Source of the DNA: Desulfocapsa sp.
GTDB lineage: Bacteria; Desulfobacterota; Desulfobulbia; Desulfobulbales; Desulfocapsaceae
DNA: 40,605 bases
Direction of reading: 5' to 3'
Assembly: GCA_021737265.1 (NCBI GenBank)
Contig: JAIPEF010000008.1
Span: forward strand, 1 to 40,605
Numbering within the stretch: the first letter of the stretch is position 1; each line of letters starts with the position of its first letter. Below the pieces are notes generated by a model. The model made no database searches. It was given only the letters and a program-made list of their open reading frames with translations, and had not been told where the DNA came from. Shown here piece after piece: positions 1-8,913 of this stretch. The translations under genes were made by a program, and so were the position numbers.

Positions 1-232
1 CCATTCTCGGAATCACCCCTTGATGGAGCTACCATCGAAGGAAAAACTTGACAGCAGAGATTCTAATGACAGAGAATAGAGGCAGGTAACACTACAATTT
101 AAAAGAAAAATCAGGATCTATTACGTATATAGACTGTGAAGATCAAATCTGAACACACCTGTTTTCGTCTGTAACAGCCAGATTGAGTGCGAAATGAATA
201 TGGCGGGGTATAATTAATGCGGAATGTGTCTA
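1..232. other. non-coding left edge
   Basis: No gene can be supported here. On the plus strand a frame is open from base 1 to a TGA at 49-51 (16 codons) and could be the tail of a gene lying outside the window, but it is too short to identify. I see no RNA gene or strong terminator in the rest of the stretch. Confidence 0.4.
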
Positions 233-430
233 CTAACGACGATTCAGGTTGCAACCGTTCACCTGTTCCAGAGCCTGCCTCAGGCGCTTAAAGAAAAGCT
301 GCGTAGCCTCATCATCAGGCTTGCGGCTTAGCTGTTCCTCATAGATGATGAAGAGTTTTGTCAATACATGGGGAACGTCATCTTCCTCAACTTCTCCCAG
401 CGCTTCCCATAAATCATTAGTAGGCATCAT
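233..430 (-). CDS. small hypothetical protein downstream of RNase
   Basis: I do not recognise this 65-residue acidic, probably helical protein. It has no signal peptide, membrane segment or cysteine cluster; its only Cys is near the C-terminus. The ATG at 430 lies 7 bases beyond the RNase stop (438-440), with GGTGA upstream as a possible ribosome site. A TTG at 448 that would overlap the RNase gene is an alternative start. The spacing suggests translational coupling to the RNase. Short length and lack of a known family keep confidence moderate, although the frame is clean and the position tight. Confidence 0.6.
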   Translation of the reverse strand: MMPTNDLWEALGEVEEDDVPHVLTKLFIIYEEQLSRKPDDEATQLFFKRLRQALEQVNGCNLNRR

Positions 431-437
431 CTGCAGA

Positions 438-2438
438 TCACCATTCAAAACGAAGCGTGTTGTCCAGTGGATCCACCCGTGTTGCTTTCACCGTCACCTT
501 GGAACCGGGTTCCGGGCAGGTCTGCGCCGGAGTTGGAAGGTCGATATTCATCAGGATGTCAGTGAGAAGAAGAAAGACTCGTTTTGGCCCTGATTCCAGC
601 ACCAGCGCAGTAAGAGGAATTCCCTGTCTGGCCTCAAGATATTTGAGTAGCCAGTAGCGGTGACGCTGCTGGCGAACCTCATTGGCTCTCGCCAGTGTGC
701 GGCCAATGACAGATGTGAAGTCTTTGCACATCTCTTCAGTAAAGCAAACCTCCTCACGTCGGACCAGAGAATGGATCTGATGCTGCATGACCAGATCGAG
801 AAGACGGCGGATGGGTGAAGTGATGGTGGTGTACTGTTCGACTCCCAATCCACTATGAGGTTGGGAATTGATGAGTAGTTCGCCCCGTGATAACATTTTT
901 CTCTGTTTGGAGTTGAGGAAAAGGTCATTGTCCAATCCGTGGACCACCCGTTGTCTTGGTGGTTTTTGTGCCCTGAAGAGACCTGGAACCATTCTATCCG
1001 CTACGTAGCGGGCAGCTTCAGTGTTAGCCAGGATCATCATCTCCGAGACCAGTGTTCTTGATGGGGTGTCAGTGTCAGCAAGGCTTACCTGAACTTTTCC
1101 GCCATCGTGCACGTGAATATTCACATCGGGGAAGGGAAGTAGCAGGGCTCCATTCTCCAAGCGTCTGTTGCGGAGCTTCATACGCAGGTCGTTAAGGATA
1201 GTCAGTTCCGGATCAGTCTTGATCATGGCGTCGGCTTCATCATAGGTGAGGCGTCTTGCCACCTTAATAATCGACGGAGACACACGGACTCTGAGTACTT
1301 CTGCATCCGGAGAAAGGAGTATCATGAAACTCAGTGCAGCTCGTGTTTCGCCCTGGATAAGGCTGCATATTCCCTGAGAGAGATGCCGCGGCAGCATGGG
1401 GATCTGTCCTTCAGGAAAATAAATGGACGTCCCGCGCTGCATCGCTTCAAGGAAGAGTGGATCTTCAGGCTGCACATAGTGGGCCACATCTGAGATATGA
1501 ATACCAACCAGAAAGTTTCCGTTCTCTTCTTCCACGGTGAGGGCATCATCAAAATCAAGTGTGGTTGCACCATCTATGGTGATAGGTCGTAAATGGGAAA
1601 AATCTTTTCTAGTCGGATCCTGGAACAGTTTATCAGAGCTCTGTTGAAGCAGCATCTCAGCCTGTTGAATGGCCAGCAAAGGGAATGTTACAGGCAATTC
1701 TTTACGCAGCAGGGGGATGTTTTCATTGCTGTCCCATACTCCTGCTTTAACCAGAAGGTGAAAAGGATCATGTGGCCTGGTCAGGCCTGCTGTTTTCAGA
1801 ATTTTTCTTGCAACATCAGCCTGTTTGGAGTCTGCAGCAAAGAGGTAGTAATCACGGATGATGTCCAGGCATTCTTCACCATGTTCATGGTCGAGGGCAT
1901 CAATTTTCTCTCCGTTATCGATTTCCTGAAGAAATTCGGCACCGCTTTTAATAAGGGTCTGGAGTTTTTCTTCCCTGTCCCGCTGGCGGCGCAACTGCTC
2001 AATTTGTTCGAAAGAGTGGGCAATAACTCTCTTTTCCCTGTACTTAAAGTAGAGCCTGTCAATAAAAACAGAGCGCAGAAAGGCTGAAACTATATCATCA
2101 TCCGCATCCTTGCCGAAACTCAGTTCAGCGAGAAAGGCTGGTTGGAAGATGTCTGAAGTTTCTTCTGACGTGAGTTCCCATATCTCCTGGAGATTGATTT
2201 TCTCCATGAGTTGCTTTCTTGTTTCTGCTGTTTCCTGAAGCTGACGGGTCAGTTCTTCGCGTGGCAGTTCCAGAGGATGTGTTCTTTCGGAGATGTGGAC
2301 CACACGGGACGCGGGCAGGCTCAATTCCCTGCCGTTTTGATTGATAAGACGTAGGCGTTTGCCCTGGATAGCTGTGACATAGGCGCAGAGAAATTTTCCT
2401 CCATCCAGATATTCTATGAGTTTCCCTGTACTTGCCAC
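438..2438 (-). CDS. RNB-domain exoribonuclease (RNase II/R family)
   Basis: This is a 3'-5' exoribonuclease of the RNB family, which degrades single-stranded RNA processively in the cytoplasm. Of 666 residues, roughly the first 250 form an N-terminal region unlike classical cold-shock domains. The RNB catalytic core starts near residue 285 and shows the aspartate cluster TTLDFDDAL around residues 290-300, then HISDVAHYV and PMLPRHLSQGICSL. The C-terminus (FLLLTDILMNIDLP onward) looks like a reduced S1/OB fold. The start is GTG at 2438 with AAGGG upstream. It is divergent from era across about 160 bases. The family is sure; I cannot separate RNase II from RNase R-like subtypes, so I give no symbol. 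Confidence 0.88.
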   Translation of the reverse strand: MASTGKLIEYLDGGKFLCAYVTAIQGKRLRLINQNGRELSLPASRVVHISERTHPLELPREELTRQLQETAETRKQLMEKINLQEIWELTSEETSDIFQPAFLAELSFGKDADDDIVSAFLRSVFIDRLYFKYREKRVIAHSFEQIEQLRRQRDREEKLQTLIKSGAEFLQEIDNGEKIDALDHEHGEECLDIIRDYYLFAADSKQADVARKILKTAGLTRPHDPFHLLVKAGVWDSNENIPLLRKELPVTFPLLAIQQAEMLLQQSSDKLFQDPTRKDFSHLRPITIDGATTLDFDDALTVEEENGNFLVGIHISDVAHYVQPEDPLFLEAMQRGTSIYFPEGQIPMLPRHLSQGICSLIQGETRAALSFMILLSPDAEVLRVRVSPSIIKVARRLTYDEADAMIKTDPELTILNDLRMKLRNRRLENGALLLPFPDVNIHVHDGGKVQVSLADTDTPSRTLVSEMMILANTEAARYVADRMVPGLFRAQKPPRQRVVHGLDNDLFLNSKQRKMLSRGELLINSQPHSGLGVEQYTTITSPIRRLLDLVMQHQIHSLVRREEVCFTEEMCKDFTSVIGRTLARANEVRQQRHRYWLLKYLEARQGIPLTALVLESGPKRVFLLLTDILMNIDLPTPAQTCPEPGSKVTVKATRVDPLDNTLRFEW

Positions 2439-2598
2439 GAATTGTTGCCCTTCTGCTTTGATGAAAAAAAAAGAGTCTCTTGCAATGTTACTTTGTTTCT
2501 ATGCAGAGCATAAACAATCTACTATAGTGTGATTTTGTATTTAGGGCACTTAAAAATTGGTTTTTTTCTTACAAGCGAGGATTGTAGAATTGATTGAG
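2439..2598. promoter_or_regulatory. divergent RNase/era intergenic region
   Basis: This 160-base, AT-rich spacer separates two genes transcribed away from each other, so promoters for both should lie here. TACTAT at 2520-2525 is a possible -10 element, but I find no convincing -35 at standard spacing. The position argument is stronger than the motif evidence. Confidence 0.35.
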
Positions 2599-3513
2599 AT
2601 GGAATTTATGGAAGAAAGTATACGCTCTGGAATGGTTGCGATCGTGGGACCTCCCAATGCCGGAAAATCGACCCTGATGAATCATTTGCTGGGCCAGAAA
2701 ATATCCATAGTCAGCCATAAACCGCAAACCACCAGAAATCGCATTCTCGGGGTGGTAAATGGGGATGATTATCAGATTGTACTTCTCGACACACCCGGAC
2801 TTCACAAGGCACGTCAGCCTTTGAATCGGGAAATGGTCCGTATTGCCATGGACAGCCTCAATGAAGTTGATGCTATTCTGTATATGATCGATGTTTCTCT
2901 ACCGCTGCCTGAAAAAATAGAGAAGGAGAAAAATCGTGAGATGATGGAACAGATGGATGGGGTGGTGGCTCCAGTTATCCTGGTTTTGAATAAGGTGGAT
3001 CTGTTGGTAAAAGAGGGACTCCTGCCAATGATAAAGCGATATGCCGAGCTCTATCCCTTTCACGCAGTTTTACCACTTTCAGCCTTAACAGGTGAAGGAA
3101 CAGAGAGAGTTGTAGAAGAGTTGTTAACCGTGCTTCCCCTTGGTCCCCGCTATTTTCCAGAAGATATACCAACCGATGCCAGCGAGCGTTTTCTGGTTGC
3201 TGAGATTGTAAGAGAAAAGGTCTTTCTGTTGACCGGGCAGGAAATCCCTTACTCATGTGCCGTGACCATCGAATCGTTTAAGGAAGACACTACAAAGCAG
3301 ATGACCACTATTCATGCGACCATCGTTCTTGAAAGAAGTTCGCAGAAAGGGATAGTTATTGGCAAAGGTGGTCAGAAATTAAAGAGTATCGGCACGGCAG
3401 CGCGCAAGGATATAGAAAAATTGCTGGGTCAGAAAGTCCTGTTAAAACTCTGGGTCAAAGTCAAAAAGGACTGGTCGAAGGATGGACGATTTCTTAAAGA
3501 ACTTGGGTTTTAG
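2599..3513 (+). CDS. era: GTPase Era
   Basis: Era is the GTPase that binds the 3' end of 16S rRNA during 30S subunit maturation. With the start at 2599 the protein has 304 residues (E. coli Era has 301). G1 GPPNAGKST is at 17-25, G3 DTPG at 64-67 and G4 NKVD at 131-134. The C-terminal KH domain carries GIVIGKGGQKL near residue 255. ATG 2599 or ATG 2608 fits the family N-terminus better than the upstream in-frame TTG at 2557. The TAG stop overlaps the stop of the convergent ctp gene by four bases. The identification is secure; only the start is uncertain. Confidence 0.95.
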   Translation: MEFMEESIRSGMVAIVGPPNAGKSTLMNHLLGQKISIVSHKPQTTRNRILGVVNGDDYQIVLLDTPGLHKARQPLNREMVRIAMDSLNEVDAILYMIDVSLPLPEKIEKEKNREMMEQMDGVVAPVILVLNKVDLLVKEGLLPMIKRYAELYPFHAVLPLSALTGEGTERVVEELLTVLPLGPRYFPEDIPTDASERFLVAEIVREKVFLLTGQEIPYSCAVTIESFKEDTTKQMTTIHATIVLERSSQKGIVIGKGGQKLKSIGTAARKDIEKLLGQKVLLKLWVKVKKDWSKDGRFLKELGF

Positions 3514-4949
3514 AGGTTTTGGCTTTCGTCGAGGTTTTCGTTAAGTTTCTCGTTGAGGGGTTCGTTGGGAGTTTTGTTGTAAATACGTATCGTCGAGATG
3601 TTTACCTTCTTCTCATCAGAGTCTGTTTTATACTCTGTGTAGAGGTTAAGGCTTTTCAGAATGTTGAGGCCTGATCGCAATTGGTTGTCTCTTTTCAGCT
3701 TGTTTTTTATTCTATTTTCTTCTTGTTCTATTTTGTTTTTTTCCTTGGAAGCTGAAGAGGCATCAACTGAATCTTCACGGTTTAAGATATGATTCTTGAG
3801 ATCCGCCTCTCTTAAGAAATCGGGGAGAATTCGTTCCTCCTCCTCATTCTCCTGGTTTATGTCAGGAATATGTGGAACCTCCACATCAGGAACAATGCCA
3901 GTGGCCTGAATTGATCGACCACTTGGGGTATAGTAGCGAGCTGTGGTAAGTCTCAGTCCAGAGCCGCCAGGCATGGGGAGAATGGTTTGTACTGACCCTT
4001 TGCCGAAGGTCTGGGTTCCCACAATAACACCACGCTTATGGTCCTGTATGGCGCCTGCCACAATTTCGGATGCACTGGCCGAACCTTCGTTTACAAGAAT
4101 GACCAGGGGATACAGGTTCTGCCCGTTATTGGCATGGGCTTGAAAGGTCATGTTTTGCTCAGGGATACGTCCAGTGGTGTATACCACAAGTCCTTTTTCA
4201 AGGAAGATATCTGAAACGGAGACGGCCTGGTCGAGCAGACCTCCGGGGTTGTTGCGCAGATCAAGGATTAACCCTTTTATCTGTTTCTCCTTTTCCAGGT
4301 CAGCCAGGGTTTCTTTTAAATCTCTTGTGGTCTGCCCTTGAAAGTTGGTTATTCGGACATAGGCAAAGCCGGGCTCAAGAAAAAAACCGGTTACACTTTG
4401 GAGGGGAATGGTGTCGCGGACAATGGTGAACTCCTTCAGCTCCTGCCAGCCATCACGGTAAATGGAGATGGTTACTTCACTGTCTTTGGGGCCCCGTAAC
4501 AGTTTGCTAGCCTTCATAGATGGCATGTTTTTAGTTGGTTCTCCATCTATTTTCACTATGATATCTTTTGCCTTTAGTCCTGCCTTATCTGCAGGAGTTC
4601 CTTCAATGGGGGAGATGACGGTGATGATTCCGTCACGTATTGTTATCTCAACACCTATCCCTGAAAAATTTCCTCGTGTCTCATCCTGGAGCGCCTCGAA
4701 GTCTTCCCCCGTTAGATAGGATGAATGAGGATCGAGCGAGAGGAGCATACCACTGATCGCTCCTTCGATAGTGCTATCGGCATTGATCTCTTCAATGTAA
4801 TTCTCCTGGAGTATGCTCAGTACATTTGCAAATATTTCCAGCTGGTGGTACGTAGCCTCACGCTGATCCTGAGAGATATCTGCCTGTGAGACGCTGGCAT
4901 GGGTGATGAATGTTGAGAGAATGAGAAAAAGAAATGCTGATATTTTCAC
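3510..4949 (-). CDS. ctp: S41 carboxyl-terminal processing protease
   Basis: This is a periplasmic PDZ serine protease of family S41 (CtpA/Prc type), which trims C-termini and often controls peptidoglycan hydrolases. A signal peptide covers about residues 1-23. The PDZ domain spans about 95-175 (GIGVEITIRDG, then GLKAKDIIVKIDGEP). The catalytic domain contains NEGSASASE with the presumed nucleophile Ser292, and TFGKGSVQ with Lys317, a 25-residue spacing as in E. coli Prc. The last 100 residues are charged, and the extreme C-terminus is an Asn/Glu/Leu-rich repeat (NEPLNEKLNENLDE). It lies 102 bases behind the envC-like gene and probably belongs to the same division cluster. Confidence 0.93.
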   Translation of the reverse strand: MKISAFLFLILSTFITHASVSQADISQDQREATYHQLEIFANVLSILQENYIEEINADSTIEGAISGMLLSLDPHSSYLTGEDFEALQDETRGNFSGIGVEITIRDGIITVISPIEGTPADKAGLKAKDIIVKIDGEPTKNMPSMKASKLLRGPKDSEVTISIYRDGWQELKEFTIVRDTIPLQSVTGFFLEPGFAYVRITNFQGQTTRDLKETLADLEKEKQIKGLILDLRNNPGGLLDQAVSVSDIFLEKGLVVYTTGRIPEQNMTFQAHANNGQNLYPLVILVNEGSASASEIVAGAIQDHKRGVIVGTQTFGKGSVQTILPMPGGSGLRLTTARYYTPSGRSIQATGIVPDVEVPHIPDINQENEEEERILPDFLREADLKNHILNREDSVDASSASKEKNKIEQEENRIKNKLKRDNQLRSGLNILKSLNLYTEYKTDSDEKKVNISTIRIYNKTPNEPLNEKLNENLDESQNL

Positions 4950-5051
4950 GTGTTGTCCATTTTGAAAGATTTTATCCTAATCCCGGGTAACAGGAGATAA
5001 GCCTGGTTTGTATGCATACTTCTTTGAGGATTATATATAATGGCCCATAAA

Positions 5052-6287
5052 TTATGGCAGGATCAGCCCGGTTTTGTCAAGCCAATCCAGAGGGTCCTGG
5101 GGAGTTGAATCATGTCGGATTTCAAAATAAACTCCCTCACCCATGAGCGTAGCGGTGTCACCGGTAAGCCCGATGAGGTCACCTTGTTCAACCTTATCCC
5201 CTTTCTTTTTGAGGAGTTTTTCAAGTCTTGAGATAACAGAAAAGTACTTGTGGCCATGATCTATAATGATCGTGTTACCATATCCACGCAGGTAGGAGGC
5301 ATAGCGAATCTCTCCATCAAAAATGGCAGCGACCCTGTTCATTCCCGGCGCCAAGATGGTGATCCCCATGTTATTCCCTGCAATACCAAGTTGATTTTGA
5401 CGTGGTTGGCCAAAGAGTGCGATGACTTTCCCATGGACAGGAGACGGATGTTTTCCTTTGTTCAGCAGGAAGCCTTGATCGAAGAGTTTGTTTTCTTTTT
5501 CTAAAGTCTCAAGTGATGCGACAAGGGAATCAGTAGCCTGCTCCATCTCTTTAATGGCCCGATTAAGTAATTCTTTTTGAGTCTTAGTCTGGGTGAGGAA
5601 TGCTTCTTTCTCAAGTTTCGTGCGGTTGATACCATCCTGTTTCTCTCTTGCCTGGTTTATGAAATCACCAAGAACAGCTTTCTCCCGCGCCAAAGCATCT
5701 TTGGATTGCTGGAGTTCTGCAATGGATTGACGATATTCCTCCAAGGTTTGTTTGTCATAGTTAATCAGGCTTGTAAAGGAATCACGAAAATTGAGCATTA
5801 GTGGTATACTTTCCGTGGAAAAGGTTACATTAGCAATCCCGATCGTACCCATTTTATAATAGGACTTCATCCGCCTCTGGAGATGCTTCTGGACAGTTTG
5901 TTTGGATTTCAGCAATTTTTCGAGTGCAACCTCTTTGAGAGTGATCAATTCCTGCTGCAGCACCATCTTTTTTTCAAGGTCATCCAGTTTGTTCTTCTGT
6001 TCCTGCAGCTTATGGTCGATCTGGGCCAATTCCTCTAAAAGATTTCGTTCCTGTTTTTGGGATGATTCTATCTGATCCTGCTTCTGACTGATTCCGTCCT
6101 GCAGTTTATTGATATTAATGCGGTATTTGTCGATTCCTTCTTCAATGCGTAGTTTCTCGATTTTGCGGTCATCCTCTGCCAGGCCCACAGAGCTGTTCAG
6201 TAACAGTATGGAGCAGGCGAGGATAAGGCCCATCGATTGGACAAGGAATTTTTTGAGCTGCGTTATTGCGGTGAGATGGGACATCAC
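5052..6287 (-). CDS. envC: EnvC-like coiled-coil LytM/M23 protein
   Basis: This is a murein hydrolase activator-like protein. Residues 1-37 look like a long signal peptide ending SVGLAED. About 40-270 is heptad-rich coiled coil, and 280-405 is a LytM/M23 fold (GNTIIIDHGHKYFSVISRL, then GEGVYFEIRH). The metal-binding histidines of active LytM enzymes are missing: the usual YAHL is VISRL, and HLHFE is GVYFE. Such degeneracy is known for EnvC, which activates amidases instead of cutting murein. The ATG overlaps the ftsX stop (ATGA), matching the known FtsEX-EnvC partnership. No amidase gene lies in the window. The name rests on architecture and context. Confidence 0.85.
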   Translation of the reverse strand: MMSHLTAITQLKKFLVQSMGLILACSILLLNSSVGLAEDDRKIEKLRIEEGIDKYRININKLQDGISQKQDQIESSQKQERNLLEELAQIDHKLQEQKNKLDDLEKKMVLQQELITLKEVALEKLLKSKQTVQKHLQRRMKSYYKMGTIGIANVTFSTESIPLMLNFRDSFTSLINYDKQTLEEYRQSIAELQQSKDALAREKAVLGDFINQAREKQDGINRTKLEKEAFLTQTKTQKELLNRAIKEMEQATDSLVASLETLEKENKLFDQGFLLNKGKHPSPVHGKVIALFGQPRQNQLGIAGNNMGITILAPGMNRVAAIFDGEIRYASYLRGYGNTIIIDHGHKYFSVISRLEKLLKKKGDKVEQGDLIGLTGDTATLMGEGVYFEIRHDSTPQDPLDWLDKTGLILP

Positions 6288-7174
6288 ATTTTCAGAAATT
6301 TCTGTATGGATGTGTAACTGCCATAGCTGCAGAGGCAGATGGAGCTAAAGATAATACCTAAGATAACAATGGGTGGAAAAAAATTAAACTGAAAAAGGTT
6401 CAGGAGGCCTGGACCTGTAAAGTGAAAGCTGATCCAGCGGAAAAGGGCGTACAGGGCTGACATGCCAATGATTGAGCCCATAAACCCCTGGAGAATGCCT
6501 TCTAGAAGAAATGGGGTCCTGATGTAGCTGTTTGTCGCACCGACAAGTTTTAAAAGCTCCAGTTCGTCCTGACGGTTCATAATGGTCAGCCGTATGGTAT
6601 AGGCAACCATGAAGACGGCTGTGAGGATGAGGAGCATACCGCTGAGCATTACCACAATGGTGAGCAGCTTTGTAAAATAATAGAAGCGTTCAACCCATTC
6701 CTGCCCATATTGTACTTTTTCTGTACCGGGAAGGCTTGCCAGATATTCTGAGAAGAGCTTTACCTGGTTGTAGCCCCGAAGGCTTTTCATGGGAATAATT
6801 TCAATGGAAGCAGGGAGGAAATCCTCAGGAATGTCATTTAACACATCGGAATCTTTACCAAGCTGATCGGCAAAGCGATAGTAGGCATCAATTCGTGAAA
6901 TAAAGCGAATTTCTTCAACATCATCAAATTTTTTAATTTTACGACGCAGTTGTTCCTGCATCTCAGGACCCGGTTCTTCGTCCAGATAGACCACAAGACG
7001 CAGGTCTTCATTTAAGCGACTCCCGGCTCCAAGCATATTTGTATAAACAAGAGAGAAAAAAGCAAAGATGAGAACAGAGAGGCTGACAGTCAAAAAGGTC
7101 ATCAACTGAGAGGCCCACGTCTGGCGTAGGTTTCGACCAGCCTGTCTGAAAACCGTAAACCAGAAATTCATCAA
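6284..7174 (-). CDS. ftsX: cell division protein FtsX
   Basis: FtsX is the inner-membrane half of the FtsEX complex, which transmits ATP hydrolysis to periplasmic hydrolase activators at the septum. The 296 residues show the family topology: a short cytoplasmic N-terminus, TM1 near 22-44, a large periplasmic loop (about 45-165), TM2 near 168-195 ending in TIRLTIMNRQDELELLKLVGA, TM3 near 220-245 and TM4 near 265-288. Its start overlaps ftsE (ATGA) and its end overlaps the envC-like gene, so the three are translationally coupled. Confidence 0.94.
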   Translation of the reverse strand: MMNFWFTVFRQAGRNLRQTWASQLMTFLTVSLSVLIFAFFSLVYTNMLGAGSRLNEDLRLVVYLDEEPGPEMQEQLRRKIKKFDDVEEIRFISRIDAYYRFADQLGKDSDVLNDIPEDFLPASIEIIPMKSLRGYNQVKLFSEYLASLPGTEKVQYGQEWVERFYYFTKLLTIVVMLSGMLLILTAVFMVAYTIRLTIMNRQDELELLKLVGATNSYIRTPFLLEGILQGFMGSIIGMSALYALFRWISFHFTGPGLLNLFQFNFFPPIVILGIIFSSICLCSYGSYTSIQKFLKM

Positions 7175-7842
7175 TGATTACTCCTTGCCAGCGAGTGGAT
7201 TTTCCCGTCGCGCAGCTCCATGACTCGTTTATTGCTTCCACGATAGATGGATTCGTCATGGGTGGCTATGACAATGGTGGCGCCGGCCTTGTTGGATCGT
7301 GTGAGAAGTTCCATAACCCGTTCGGTGGTTGATGCATCCAGGTTTCCGGTGGGTTCATCCACCAGGATCAGACGGGGTGAGTTGGCAACGGATCGGGCCA
7401 GGGTCACACGCTGTTGTTCTCCGCGGGAAAGTTCACAGGTGAGAGTATCGTGTTTGTTTACAAGTTGCAGTTGGTCGAGGAGATCCCGGACACGTTGATT
7501 GATGGCCTGTGGTTTTTTATAGGAGACCTCCATGCTAATGGCAATGTTTTCAGCCACTGTTCGATCACTCAGCAGTTTGAAATCCTGGTAGGCAACACCG
7601 ATTTTCTGGCGGAGAAAGGCAAGCTTTTTTCCTTTGAGTTTATTTATATTGTAGCCGGCGACCTCAATGAGCCCGTTTGTAGGTGTCTCCATGTTGCAGA
7701 TCAGTTTGAGCAGTGTTGTTTTTCCGGCTCCGCTCCTGCCAATTAAAAAAAACATCTCACCAGTTGCAACGGCAAATGAAATATCAGTGAGTGCTTGAAT
7801 GTCAGGGAGGTAACTTCGGCCCACCTTGATCATTTCGATCAT
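7171..7842 (-). CDS. ftsE: cell division ATP-binding protein FtsE
   Basis: FtsE is the cytoplasmic ABC ATPase that drives FtsX. Visible motifs are Walker A GRSGAGKTT, the Q-loop in AYQDFKLL, the signature LSRGEQQR and Walker B LILVDEPTGNLD, followed by ATHDE. I start at ATG 7842, giving 223 residues beginning MIEMIKVG as FtsE proteins normally do. A GTG at 7893 would add 17 residues; neither start has a well-spaced ribosome site. The signature has Arg where LSGGE is usual. It follows the cooC-like gene closely and overlaps ftsX by four bases. Confidence 0.94.
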   Translation of the reverse strand: MIEMIKVGRSYLPDIQALTDISFAVATGEMFFLIGRSGAGKTTLLKLICNMETPTNGLIEVAGYNINKLKGKKLAFLRQKIGVAYQDFKLLSDRTVAENIAISMEVSYKKPQAINQRVRDLLDQLQLVNKHDTLTCELSRGEQQRVTLARSVANSPRLILVDEPTGNLDASTTERVMELLTRSNKAGATIVIATHDESIYRGSNKRVMELRDGKIHSLARSNH

Positions 7843-7908
7843 GGTATTGCCCGACAACTCCTGTTGCTCTATGATGGTTTTTTGACTGGACACGTGAAGG
7901 AAATGGAC

Positions 7909-8670
7909 CTATTTGGAAAAGATTTTGTCAAACATTTCATTAACAGTATGTATGATTTCTGCTGAATCATCAAGGCCGAGATAAGATTCACCACTCAGTT
8001 CCTGATCGATAAGATCATTACTTGATGGGATAATGCCGCCCAGTTCCATACCGGAATCGGCAACAGCCTCGTCAATTTTCTCCTGGAGAGCAGGGGGCAC
8101 CGGATGGGGAGCACGGTTGACCAGCAGGTATTGGTTTTTTATTTCCAGGCCAAGGGGGATGGTGAGGTCTGAGATCCTTTTTGCCGTCAGTATTCCTCTG
8201 GCTGAAGGGTCTGAGGTGACGAGGAGGTAGTCGATGGAGCGCAGGTTCATGCGGCTCAGGTGCTCCATGCCGGCCTCATTGTCGACGATGATATACTTAT
8301 AATTTTTTGCCAGTTTGTCCATGGTCATTGCCAGGTACTGATTGGCTGCACAATAGCATCCCGGGCCATCCGGTTGTCCCATGACAAGGAGATCAAAACC
8401 GCTCTCTTCGATGAGTGCCTGATGAATTTTCATCTCCATGAACTGATCACGGGTGACGTTGGGTGGCAGTTCACTCTTTAACTCCTTGCGAATATGGCCA
8501 AGGGTGAGATCTACCTTAAGATTCAGGAGTTCATTTAAGTTGGCATTGGCATCCGCGTCAACAAGGAGAAAAGGGGTCAATTTCTTCTTCAGTAAATATC
8601 TGGTCAGCAGGGCCGAGGTGGTGGTTTTTCCGGTCCCACCCTTACCTGCCATGGCGATTACTTGTGTCAT
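7909..8670 (-). CDS. cooC: CooC-type nickel insertion ATPase
   Basis: This is a MinD/ParA-fold ATPase of the CooC family, which helps insert nickel into carbon monoxide dehydrogenase. The deviant Walker A GKGGTGKTT lies at residues 9-17. The family-specific GQPDGPGCYCAAN motif carries the Cys105-x-Cys107 pair that binds metal at the dimer interface in characterised CooC. Its length of 253 residues is typical. No cooS/acsA or other CODH gene is in the window; the gene instead heads the ftsE-ftsX-envC cluster, 66 bases before the chosen ftsE start. The family is clear, but the true client is unknown. Confidence 0.88.
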   Translation of the reverse strand: MTQVIAMAGKGGTGKTTTSALLTRYLLKKKLTPFLLVDADANANLNELLNLKVDLTLGHIRKELKSELPPNVTRDQFMEMKIHQALIEESGFDLLVMGQPDGPGCYCAANQYLAMTMDKLAKNYKYIIVDNEAGMEHLSRMNLRSIDYLLVTSDPSARGILTAKRISDLTIPLGLEIKNQYLLVNRAPHPVPPALQEKIDEAVADSGMELGGIIPSSNDLIDQELSGESYLGLDDSAEIIHTVNEMFDKIFSK

Positions 8671-8792
8671 ACCTGGTCTCTGTTTGGAGTAAATGAAAAT
8701 AAATTACAGAAATATTTCATTCCTACTCTAATGTAAGGCATGCACGTATGTCAAATTTAAAGGGATATTCATCTGTTTTTGCCACTTTCCCC

Positions 8793-8820
8793 TTGCATCT
8801 TCAAACCCAGTTGGTATTTT
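8793..8820 (+). promoter_or_regulatory. candidate sigma70-type promoter of the ileS-bio operon
   Basis: TTGCAT (8793-8798) and TATTTT (8815-8820) are separated by 16 bases, about 95 bases before the ileS ATG, in the divergent 243-base spacer between the cooC-like gene and ileS. It is a motif match only; no T-box-like specifier structure is evident. Confidence 0.3.
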
Positions 8821-8913
8821 TAAAGGTTTTGGTGTCGTTTACTGATATCATAAAACACGTGCCGCAAAATCAAGACTGCTAACCGAATACTGTGTGTATA
8901 AAAGGAGATTATT

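Noticed and set aside
1..51. Minus-strand FDGSSIKG followed by a stop, like the glutamine synthetase FDGSSI motif
   Set aside because: No other glutamine synthetase sequence lies upstream in frame and a stop follows at once; probably chance.
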